From positions 1-7,970 of the forward strand of contig JAISSA010000157.1 in the NCBI GenBank assembly GCA_031273365.1: DNA of 7,970 nt, given 5' to 3'. The notes below the pieces were generated by a model. The model had not been told where the DNA came from and did not search any database. It saw nothing but the letters and a program-made list of their open reading frames with translations. This DNA is from Synergistaceae bacterium (GTDB lineage Bacteria > Synergistota > Synergistia > Synergistales > Aminobacteriaceae). The position numbers and the translations under genes were made by a program. Below are positions 1 through 5,480 of this stretch, piece after piece. Each line of letters opens with the position of its first letter. Positions within the stretch are counted from its first letter, which is position 1.

Positions 1-395
1 TCCTTCCCCTTCAGGGACGCAAGGCCGTCGATCGCCTTCTGATAAAGAGCGCCGTGAATTTTCTCGGCTTCATTGGCGAGGTGGAAACTCCTGCGCGCCG
101 TCTCCTCTTTCTCGAGCTCGGCGTCTTTGATAAAGCCGGGATACATCGTGGTGAACTCGTAGGTTTCGCCTTCCAGAGCGGCCTTAAGATTGGCTGCCGT
201 GTCCTTTACCCCACCCATGGCGCGGAAATGAGAAAGTGCGTGAATCGTCTCCGCGGACGCGATCGCGCGGAACATCTTCGCCACTCCCGGATATCCCTCT
301 TTTTCAGCCTGCTCAGCAAATGCGGCGTACTTCCTGTTGGCCTGCGACTCGCCGGCAAATCCCCCCGCCAGATCTTCCATCGTTTTTGACGACAT
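1..395 (-). CDS. Rubrerythrin, N-terminal part (runs off the left edge)
   Basis: This is an open frame of 131 codons on the minus strand, starting with ATG at 395-393 and still open at position 1. The protein begins MSSKTMEDLAGGFAGESQAN and matches the ferritin-like four-helix diiron domain of rubrerythrins. Candidate diiron ligands are E16 (GESQAN), E49 and H52 (an ExxH in AETIHALSHF), E77/E80 (GETYEFTTMYP), and E111 and H114 (ExxH in AEKIHGALYQKA). Rubrerythrins are cytoplasmic peroxidases that reduce hydrogen peroxide in anaerobes and microaerophiles. Many carry a C-terminal rubredoxin-like CxxC iron domain; that part would lie outside the window, so its presence is unknown. The start is supported by a strong Shine-Dalgarno sequence, GGAGG, at about 403-409. 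It is transcribed divergently from the HD-GYP regulator. The family call is firm; the exact subfamily is not. Confidence 0.92.
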   Translation of the reverse strand, partial: MSSKTMEDLAGGFAGESQANRKYAAFAEQAEKEGYPGVAKMFRAIASAETIHALSHFRAMGGVKDTAANLKAALEGETYEFTTMYPGFIKDAELEKEETARRSFHLANEAEKIHGALYQKAIDGLASLKGK

Positions 396-402
396 ATTAA
401 AC

Positions 403-409
403 CCCTCCT
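403..409 (-). promoter_or_regulatory. Ribosome binding site of the rubrerythrin gene
   Basis: On the minus strand the sequence GAGGAGGGG lies about 8 bases before the ATG at 395. It is a near-perfect Shine-Dalgarno sequence and fixes the start of the rubrerythrin frame. Confidence 0.8.
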
Positions 410-439
410 CTGTGAATTTTGACCGGAAATTCGATCACG

Positions 440-471
440 AACACCCCACACGCTACGAACCAACACCCCAC
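440..471. repeat. 10-base direct repeat AACACCCCAC in the rubrerythrin leader
   Basis: The sequence AACACCCCAC occurs identically at 440-449 and 462-471 (plus strand), with start points 22 bases apart, about two helical turns. Each copy is preceded by ACGA. On the minus strand this reads GTGGGGTGTT twice, between the candidate promoter and the ribosome binding site. The spacing suits a protein bound twice on the same DNA face, or a leader RNA element. No regulator can be named from the sequence. Confidence 0.5.
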
Positions 472-495
472 TGACGACCTTTCATTACGTTAAAC

Positions 496-524
496 AGCCT
501 AAACAAAAGGGAACGTAAAGTCAA
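496..524 (-). promoter_or_regulatory. Candidate sigma-70 type promoter for the rubrerythrin gene
   Basis: On the minus strand a TTGACT box (plus positions 519-524, five of six matches to TTGACA) is followed after exactly 17 bases by TAGGCT (496-501, three of six matches to TATAAT). Transcription would start near 489 and give a leader of about 94 bases. That leader contains the AACACCCCAC direct repeat described separately. The -35 box and spacing are good and the -10 box is weak, so the promoter may need an activator or use another sigma factor. Confidence 0.45.
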
Positions 525-577
525 GCGTAGAGTTACCAGATGAACATGATTATCAGGTGCGATAGCTTGCCTGGGAA

Positions 578-605
578 TTCACGTATAAAAATTAGGTGAT
601 ATAAT
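578..605 (+). promoter_or_regulatory. Extended -10 promoter candidate for the HD-GYP / kinase pair
   Basis: A perfect TATAAT lies at 600-605, preceded by TGA (597-599), so the sequence reads TGATATAAT, the extended -10 arrangement. A TTCACG box (578-583, four of six matches to TTGACA) sits 16 bases upstream. Transcription would begin near 611-612 and give a leader of about 220 bases before the ATG at 832. The -10 element is as good as such boxes get. The assignment to this operon rests on position and strand. Confidence 0.6.
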
Positions 606-662
606 TCAGGAGAGCGTTGTTTTTGTCAGCCACCAGATGAACAGATGGGAAGATTTTCGTGT

Positions 663-700
663 TGCTGTAAGGCTTTGATAGTGCCGTAAGACTTTATATC
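663..700 (+). repeat. Tandem imperfect 19-base repeat in the HD-GYP leader
   Basis: TGCTGTAAGGCTTTGATAG (663-681) is followed directly by TGCCGTAAGACTTTATATC (682-700). The first 14 bases agree at 12 positions, and allowing one gap the core GTAAGRCTTT(G)ATA is shared. The repeat lies in the predicted transcript, about 50 bases after the expected start. It could be a paired binding site for a regulator or a duplicated RNA element. No function is known to me. Confidence 0.45.
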
Positions 701-821
701 GACTGAGGAAGTGCCCGTCTGACCGTTGTATCGGACAACCCGACGGTGATCTTTAATGCTGTATGCGGAATATTGACGCGGCCTTTCCCGGCGCGATAAA
801 TATCGGACAGGACAATATTGC

Positions 822-828
822 AGGTGAG
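822..828 (+). promoter_or_regulatory. Ribosome binding site that decides the HD-GYP start
   Basis: AGGTGAG at 822-828 lies a few bases before ATG 832. The alternative in-frame ATG at 763 has no purine-rich site before it, and its extra 23 residues (MRNIDAAFPGAINIGQDNIA and three more) look unlike a receiver N-terminus. Confidence 0.6.
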
Positions 829-831
829 CTT

Positions 832-1920
832 ATGTCGGATGACAGGAAAAAAGTACTTATCGTAGACGACAGTCCTATCAACCTGAAAATGGCAAGGAAT
901 GCCCTGATAAGCGCGTTTGATGTCTTCACCGTTCCCAGCGTGGAAAAGATGCGCGTGCTTCTCGAGAATGTCCTTCCCGATCTGATTTTGCTCGACGTGC
1001 TCATGCCGGAAATTGGGGGATATGACGCGATCAGAAGCCTGAAGGTCGATGAAAGGACGCAGGATATACCCGTCATATTCCTCACGTCGAAGGCGGACGC
1101 GGTAAGTGAGCTGGAGGGCCTTTCGCTCGGGGCCGTGGACTATATCATCAAGCCGTTTACCCCGCAGTTGCTGCTGAAACGGGTCAAGATACACATGCTC
1201 ATCGAGTCTCAGAAGAGGGAATTGAAATACGTCAATGCCAACCTCGAAAAGCTTGTGGCGGAGAAGACGAGCGCGATAGTGGAGCTTCAGGGAGCGATCC
1301 TTCTGACGGTCAGCGAGCTGGTGGAATGCCGGGACGACATCACGGGCGGGCATGTCTCGCGCACCTCGCATACCCTGCGTATCCTGCTCGAGGAGATGTC
1401 CCGACTCAACGTTTACCGCAGCGAACTGCGGTCATGGGATATCGAATTGTTTCTCCAGTCGTCTCAGCTCCATGACGTGGGCAAAATATCCATCCATGAC
1501 AGCATCCTTCTGAAACCGGGGAAGCTGACGGAAGAAGAATTCGAGGAAATGAAAAAACACACCGTGTTTGGCGAAAAGATTATCGACAGCATACAGAACA
1601 TTACCAGCGAGAACGCGTTTCTGGCGCACGCGAAAATCATGGCGGGCACGCATCATGAAAGATGGGACGGGTCCGGTTATCCTTACAGCCTCGCCGGTGA
1701 AGATATCCCCCTGCAGGGGCGGTTGATGGCCATTGCCGACGTGTACGACGCGCTGGTCTCAGAGCGCCCGTACAAGAAGGCGTTCCGGTTCGAAGATGCC
1801 ACGCACATCATTCATGAAGCTTTTGGCAGTCATTTCGACCCCAACCTCGAGGAGGCGTTTTCGGCCGCATCCGCCCGGTTCCCCTCCGTCGGAGCCTTTT
1901 CTTTGAGTGCGGCAGGATGA
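832..1920 (+). CDS. Response regulator with HD-GYP c-di-GMP phosphodiesterase domain
   Basis: This 362-residue cytoplasmic protein has two domains. Residues 5-122 are a receiver: acidic pair D12/D13, phosphoacceptor D55 in LILLDVLMPE, switch T85, and K107 in the KPF motif. A charged helical linker follows (about 125-155). Residues about 160-345 are an HD-GYP domain: H174 in TGGHVSR, H214-D215 with K218 in LHDVGK, H243, H274-H275 with the GYP signature at 282-284 in HHERWDGSGYP, and D303 in AIADVYDAL. All expected metal and catalytic positions are present, so activity on c-di-GMP (to pGpG or GMP) is expected. Phosphorylation of D55 would switch it. I chose ATG 832 because AGGTGAG lies just upstream and MSDDRKKVLIVDD is the usual start of a receiver. 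The frame is open back to an ATG at 763, but that codon lacks a ribosome site. The hybrid kinase gene follows 110 bases later with no terminator between, so the two are probably one transcript. Confidence 0.93.
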   Translation: MSDDRKKVLIVDDSPINLKMARNALISAFDVFTVPSVEKMRVLLENVLPDLILLDVLMPEIGGYDAIRSLKVDERTQDIPVIFLTSKADAVSELEGLSLGAVDYIIKPFTPQLLLKRVKIHMLIESQKRELKYVNANLEKLVAEKTSAIVELQGAILLTVSELVECRDDITGGHVSRTSHTLRILLEEMSRLNVYRSELRSWDIELFLQSSQLHDVGKISIHDSILLKPGKLTEEEFEEMKKHTVFGEKIIDSIQNITSENAFLAHAKIMAGTHHERWDGSGYPYSLAGEDIPLQGRLMAIADVYDALVSERPYKKAFRFEDATHIIHEAFGSHFDPNLEEAFSAASARFPSVGAFSLSAAG

Positions 1921-2016
1921 AACGGTAAGGGATATTCCGGCGAAAATCCTGTCATGACTATGTGGCACTCCCGTTATATGGAGCTTTGGTGACGACGCCG
2001 ACGGCAACCGCCGTAT

Positions 2017-2024
2017 GAGGAGAG
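2017..2024 (+). promoter_or_regulatory. Ribosome binding site of the hybrid kinase gene
   Basis: GAGGAGAG lies 6 bases before ATG 2031, an ideal Shine-Dalgarno arrangement. A short perfect inverted repeat, ACGGC-AACC-GCCGT (2001-2014), sits directly before it. That repeat might modulate ribosome access, but a 5-base stem alone is weak evidence. Confidence 0.7.
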
Positions 2025-2030
2025 TCCGGT

Positions 2031-5000
2031 ATGAAAATCAGCGTAATAAAAAAGGTGATCAGAGCGAACTTCAAACAGCTGATGCTCGTGTTCATCGCGT
2101 TTTTTGTCATGGTGTTCATGAGCTGTCTGTACGTGATCCGCGTCGTGAAAAGGGAGATCAGCGCGGATGCGGAGAGGGCGACCTCCATCATGGTGGCGGA
2201 AATCAACGCCAGTTTGCGTGAACTCGAGGTATCCACGTTGATTATCGCCCTTGCCGTCCAGGAGCGCCTCGACAACCGCCAGACGTATGAAGAGATCGAA
2301 AGGTTCATGGCAAACCTCAACAGCGGCATGGTGGAGTCGGAGAGCAACATATCGGGTTTTATACTTATGGGCGGCCTCATCAGGGGGCGTTTTGGGGTCG
2401 GGCCGGCCTATGCGCCGCCCGAGGGGTATCAGCCGCAGCTGCGGCCGTGGTACACGTCCGCGCGCAGAGCGAACGGACGTGTGGCGTTCGCCGGAGCTTA
2501 CGTCGACGCGCGCACGGGACAGCGTGTCGTGACGTTCTCGAAAGTGCTGATCGGCTCCAATGGAGAGGATTATGGCGTCCTTTTCCTGGATATGGAACTG
2601 AACAGCCTGTCCCGACATATAACGTCGCGACAGTTCATGGCCGGGGGGTATGGCCTGGTCGTCGCCGAAGACGGAACTTTTGTCATGTACCCGGACGAAA
2701 GCCGGCTGGGAAAACCGGTGGAGGCCATCAGCGAAGGACATGCGAAAATTCTGAAGCAGATGGCCGCCGGCGTTCCCATAATTTCCGAAATAGAGCTCAT
2801 CAACAGCGCCGGGCAGAGGATGGTGACGTTTTTCCAGAAGGCGACCCATGGCTGGTATATCGGCATGGCGGTTCCATATAGCAGTCATTACGGAGACCTT
2901 TATTCCATGATAGCGATTCTTGCCATGACGGGACTGCTGATGACGCTTCTTCTGGACTCCTTTCTGATCCGGGTCGGCGCGGAAAAGATGCGCTCCGATG
3001 AAGAGAGCGTCAGCAAATCGTCCTTCCTGGCGCGGATGAGTCACGAGATGCGCACGCCGCTGAACACGATCATAGGAATGTCCGAGCTCATCGCGCACAG
3101 GGAGGTCCCCCGCGAAATGTTCGAGTACGTTTCCACCATCCAGCAGGCGGGGAGCAACCTGCTTTCCATCATCAACGACGTCCTCGACTTCTCCAAAATC
3201 GAGGCCGGGCAGTTGAGCCTGGTGTCCGAAAGATATTACTTCGCGTCTCTGATATACGACGTGGTGAACCTGACCCGGGCGCGTCTGGCGGACAGGCAGC
3301 TCGCGTTTTCCGTGAAGGTGGACAGCAATATCCCGGAGCAGCTGATTGGCGATGAAATACGCACGAGGCAGATCCTGTTGAACCTCCTGAGCAATGCGGT
3401 CAAGTACACGTACTCGGGGCACATCGCGCTGGAGATTCGGTTCGAGGACATCGGCGAGGGGAAAATCCGCCTCGAGTTTATTGTCGAGGACAGCGGCATC
3501 GGCATAAGGCGAAAGGATCTGGACAAGCTGTTCGGGGACTTTGTCCGGATCGAGGATATCCGGATGCGGGAGGTCGAGGGGACCGGGCTCGGTCTCGCCA
3601 TAACGCGCAGCTTTTGCCGCGCCATGGACGGGGATGTTTCCGTGAAGAGCGAATATGGCCGCGGCTCCTCGTTTGCCGCCACGGTCATCCAGGCGGTCAA
3701 ACCGGGCAGCGATAAAAAGCTTGCGTCCGTAGATAACGCGGAGAACTGCCGCGTGCTGATATTCGAAGAACGGCCCATTTATCTGAGCTCCCTGATGTAC
3801 GCTCTGACCAATCTCGGCATAAAGCCGGTATGCGCGCAGAATTTTGCCGACTTCACCGGAAAATTGGAGAAAAGCGGATACGATTACGCCTTCGTCACCT
3901 CCGGATACATTGCCGACAGCGTGTTTTGCATTGGAAAAAGCCAGTCGCGCACGGTACTTGTGAACATGGTCGAGATGAACGACGTCTCGGCTTACAGGGA
4001 CATCAACAGCGTCACGATGCCTGTATTCTGTATTAACGTCGCCAATACCCTCAACGGCGTGAGGAATGAGGACATCACCGTCAGGAAGCGCCGCCTGAGC
4101 TTTAAGGCCCCGGACGCGAAAGTGTTGATCGTGGACGATATTTCAACCAACCTCCGGGTGTCCAAAGAGCTGCTGGCGCTTTACGGACTGGAAGCTCACA
4201 CCTGCCTGAGCGGGCCGGAGGCGATCAATCTCGCGCGGGTAAACCGTTATGACATCATTTTCATGGATCACATGATGCCTGGCATGGACGGCGTGGAGGC
4301 GACGGCCGCCATCCGCGCGATCGACCCGTACAGCGAGTATTATCAGACCCTGCCGATCATCGCCCTGACTGCCAACGCGGTTTCCGGGCAGCGTGAGATG
4401 TTTTTGAAGAGCGGGATGAACGATTTTCTGGCGAAGCCCATCGACCTTCAGAAACTGAATTCCATTTTGCAAAAATGGCTGCCGCAGGAAAAACAGCTCA
4501 GCAGAGAGGGGATGGATTCCGACACGTCCGCCACATCCACAAAAACGAGCCCCGTTGATTTTTTTGGTCTTTTGGATGTGCCGGGCCTGTCCGTCGAGGA
4601 GGGGTTGAACAACTCCGGCGGTTCGGTCGCGGCGTATCTGGATATTCTGGCGGTTTTCTGCATGGACGCCAACGAGAAGGTGCAGCAGATCGAGCAATGC
4701 GTGGAGCAGGGAGATTTGGGCCTGTACATGACGCTGGTGCACGCCCTGAAAAGCGCTTCCCGCAGCATCGGGGCAATGGAGTTCGGCGATTTTGCGGCGC
4801 GTATGGAGGAGGCGTCGCGGGCCGGGGACGCGGAGGCGGTTGCGAGGGAGACCGGGGCGTTTCTCTCGGGCCTGTGCGCTTTGAGAGACAGCATACAGAA
4901 GTCGCTGGGGCAGAGTCTGCCTGAACCGTCACAGGATGGCGAAGATTTGACGGAGGACCAGATGGAAACGCTGCGGTCGGCGCTGACCGGCATGGACATC

Positions 5001-5147
5001 GCGGCGGCGAACAGGCTGGTCGTCGAATACATGGCGTTGCCGTTGAATCAGAGGGCACGAAAGGATCTGTCGGAACTCGAGAATCACATTCTGCTGTTCG
5101 ACTATGACAAAGCAATCGAAAAAATAAAGTTTCTGGGGTATGAGTAG
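2031..5147 (+). CDS. Membrane hybrid histidine kinase: dCache sensor, HisKA, HATPase, two receivers, Hpt
   Basis: This 1038-residue inner-membrane protein starts at ATG 2031, with GAGGAGAG 6 bases upstream (2017-2024). Domains in order: membrane helix about 15-37; extracytoplasmic dCache sensor about 40-285; membrane helix about 291-314; HisKA with H338 in SFLARMSHEMRTPLN; HATPase about 440-555 with N451/N455 (NLLSNAVKYT), D487 (DSGIGI) and the G2 box GTGLGLAI at 517-524; a receiver-like domain about 573-675 without a phosphoacceptor aspartate; an intact receiver about 696-818 with D702/D703, D746 (IIFMDHMMPGMDG), T780 and K802; an Hpt domain about 862-955 with H904 in LVHALKSASRSIGA; and a helical tail, 970-1038, of unknown role. 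The expected relay is H338 to D746 to H904, then to a separate receiver. The HD-GYP regulator encoded just upstream is the obvious candidate. The sensor carries the residues of amino-acid-binding dCache domains (Y133, R138, W140, Y141, Y157, D159, D187). The kinase assignment is firm; the ligand and partner are inferred. Confidence 0.95.
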   Translation: MKISVIKKVIRANFKQLMLVFIAFFVMVFMSCLYVIRVVKREISADAERATSIMVAEINASLRELEVSTLIIALAVQERLDNRQTYEEIERFMANLNSGMVESESNISGFILMGGLIRGRFGVGPAYAPPEGYQPQLRPWYTSARRANGRVAFAGAYVDARTGQRVVTFSKVLIGSNGEDYGVLFLDMELNSLSRHITSRQFMAGGYGLVVAEDGTFVMYPDESRLGKPVEAISEGHAKILKQMAAGVPIISEIELINSAGQRMVTFFQKATHGWYIGMAVPYSSHYGDLYSMIAILAMTGLLMTLLLDSFLIRVGAEKMRSDEESVSKSSFLARMSHEMRTPLNTIIGMSELIAHREVPREMFEYVSTIQQAGSNLLSIINDVLDFSKIEAGQLSLVSERYYFASLIYDVVNLTRARLADRQLAFSVKVDSNIPEQLIGDEIRTRQILLNLLSNAVKYTYSGHIALEIRFEDIGEGKIRLEFIVEDSGIGIRRKDLDKLFGDFVRIEDIRMREVEGTGLGLAITRSFCRAMDGDVSVKSEYGRGSSFAATVIQAVKPGSDKKLASVDNAENCRVLIFEERPIYLSSLMYALTNLGIKPVCAQNFADFTGKLEKSGYDYAFVTSGYIADSVFCIGKSQSRTVLVNMVEMNDVSAYRDINSVTMPVFCINVANTLNGVRNEDITVRKRRLSFKAPDAKVLIVDDISTNLRVSKELLALYGLEAHTCLSGPEAINLARVNRYDIIFMDHMMPGMDGVEATAAIRAIDPYSEYYQTLPIIALTANAVSGQREMFLKSGMNDFLAKPIDLQKLNSILQKWLPQEKQLSREGMDSDTSATSTKTSPVDFFGLLDVPGLSVEEGLNNSGGSVAAYLDILAVFCMDANEKVQQIEQCVEQGDLGLYMTLVHALKSASRSIGAMEFGDFAARMEEASRAGDAEAVARETGAFLSGLCALRDSIQKSLGQSLPEPSQDGEDLTEDQMETLRSALTGMDIAAANRLVVEYMALPLNQRARKDLSELENHILLFDYDKAIEKIKFLGYE

Positions 5148-5165
5148 CGCAGGAAAAAAAATTAA

Positions 5166-5212
5166 CGGGGTCAGGGGACAAGTCCCCTGCGGGGTATGGG
5201 GCGGAGCCCCAT
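5166..5212. repeat. Tandem GC-rich double-hairpin element
   Basis: There are two adjacent perfect inverted repeats. CAGGGGAC/GTCCCCTG (5172-5179 and 5182-5189) has a 2-base spacer, and ATGGGGC/GCCCCAT (5196-5202 and 5206-5212) has a 3-base loop. Both arms start from a related sequence, CGGGGTCAGGGG (5166-5177) and CGGGGTATGGGG (5190-5201), 24 bases apart with 10 of 12 matches. This suggests duplication of one unit. From memory, elements of this style (GGGGTC-AGGGG-hairpin followed by GGGGC-GGA-GCCCC) recur between genes in some anaerobes, so it may be a dispersed repeat. The second hairpin doubles as a terminator. Confidence 0.6.
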
Positions 5213-5218
5213 GTTTTT
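5196..5218 (+). terminator. Rho-independent terminator of the HD-GYP / kinase pair
   Basis: The 7-base perfect stem ATGGGGC-GGA-GCCCCAT (5196-5212) is followed by G and five T (5214-5218). It starts 48 bases after the kinase stop codon. The stem is very GC-rich and the T run is short but adequate. It overlaps the second half of the double-hairpin element. Confidence 0.75.
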
Positions 5219-5229
5219 GACTTAAGTTA

Positions 5230-5259
5230 TTGACACTGGTTTACAAAATAAAACATGAC
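5230..5259 (+). promoter_or_regulatory. Candidate promoter for the structured RNA
   Basis: A perfect TTGACA lies at 5230-5235. A standard start point about 36 bases from its first base falls at 5265-5266, exactly the first paired base of the long hairpin. The -10 region is poor: the best fit is CATGAC at 5254-5259, three of six matches with an 18-base spacer. The coincidence of position is the main support. Confidence 0.35.
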
Positions 5260-5264
5260 CATAC

Positions 5265-5386
5265 AGTTGCTTCAGGTAAAGGTCGGGAGGGCACTTCCCC
5301 TCCACTACAACCCGAACCCGTTTGCCACTGAAAAGAGGGTGGCGGCTCTCCGTTCCGGTGAAGCGCCCTCCCGGCCTGAGGCAACT
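5265..5386 (+). ncRNA. Candidate structured small RNA (6S-like outline), or imperfect palindrome
   Basis: This 122-base segment folds back on itself almost end to end. The closing stem is AGTTGCTTCAGG (5265-5276) with CCTGAGGCAACT (5375-5386), 12 pairs with one G-U. After a bulge (TAAA plus two G), TCGGGAGGGC (5283-5292) pairs with GCCCTCCCGG (5365-5374). One A-C mismatch then leads to CTTC/GAAG (5294-5297 with 5360-5363). A large open bubble follows, with C-rich DNA on both sides, and then an apical hairpin GCCAC/GTGGC (5324-5328 with 5339-5343). A long closing stem, a central bubble and an apical stem form the outline of 6S RNA, the RNA that binds RNA polymerase, but 122 bases is short for that family and no conserved sequence was confirmed. 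The plus strand is preferred because of the TTGACA box at the right distance. A palindromic repeat without RNA function is the alternative. Confidence 0.42.
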
Positions 5387-5401
5387 TAATAGTCATAAAA
5401 T

Positions 5402-5452
5402 AAAAAGCCCCGTTCAGGTCCCGCCGGGACGAAGCCGACCGGGCCTGAACGG
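5402..5452 (-). terminator. Rho-independent terminator of the rny-ymdB pair
   Basis: CCGTTCAGG (5410-5418) pairs perfectly with CCTGAACGG (5444-5452). The stem extends inward as CCCG/CGGG (5420-5423 with 5440-5443) after a one-base bulge. Read on the minus strand the stem is followed by GGC and then TTTTT (5406-5402), continuing ATTTTAT. It lies about 28 bases after the ymdB stop. No T run follows in the plus direction, so it acts on the minus strand. Confidence 0.85.
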
Positions 5453-5480
5453 CTGCGGGTTGCCGGGATTGTGACCCGAA

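Larger units (their letters stand above)
396..831. other. Divergent intergenic region between the rubrerythrin and HD-GYP genes
   Basis: This stretch has no convincing protein gene. It holds the leader and candidate promoter of the minus-strand rubrerythrin gene (about 396-524) and a candidate plus-strand promoter (578-605). It also holds an approximately 220-base leader in front of the HD-GYP regulator. That leader contains a tandem imperfect repeat (663-700) and a small possible hairpin: ACCGT pairing with ACGGT, enclosing GTTGT/ACAAC, at about 722-747. I could not match it to a known riboswitch class; in particular I saw no clear c-di-GMP aptamer core. Confidence 0.6.

Noticed and set aside
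612..831. c-di-GMP riboswitch upstream of the HD-GYP gene
   Set aside because: The gene context is attractive, but I could not find the conserved GEMM core segments in order; it remains only an unassigned leader.
1974..3422. Minus-strand open frame of 482 codons across the sensor part of the kinase
   Set aside because: It is antisense to a well-supported kinase gene; its composition is rich in H, R, D and Q with no recognisable domain, and it spans the kinase start and promoter-side DNA without its own start signals.
4498..5181. Minus-strand frame of 227 codons opposite the Hpt region
   Set aside because: It is a proline/arginine/serine-rich shadow of the Hpt and tail coding sequence; no start signal and no domain.
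5281..5374. Small signal recognition particle RNA
   Set aside because: A single long hairpin would fit, but the conserved apical sequence (GGUC..GGAAGGAAGCAGCC type with a GGAA tetraloop) is absent on both strands.
5318..5376. Cobalamin riboswitch, suggested by GCCACTG (5324-5330) and CCGGTGAAG (5355-5363)
   Set aside because: In the cobalamin aptamer the GGUGAAA-type segment precedes GCCACUG; here the order is reversed, the rest of the core is missing, and no B12-related gene follows.
5265..5386. Integron attC site
   Set aside because: The size and imperfect palindrome would fit, but the ends read GTTGC...GCAAC. attC sites need the opposite order (RYYYAAC first, GTTRRRY last), and no cassette or integrase is nearby.
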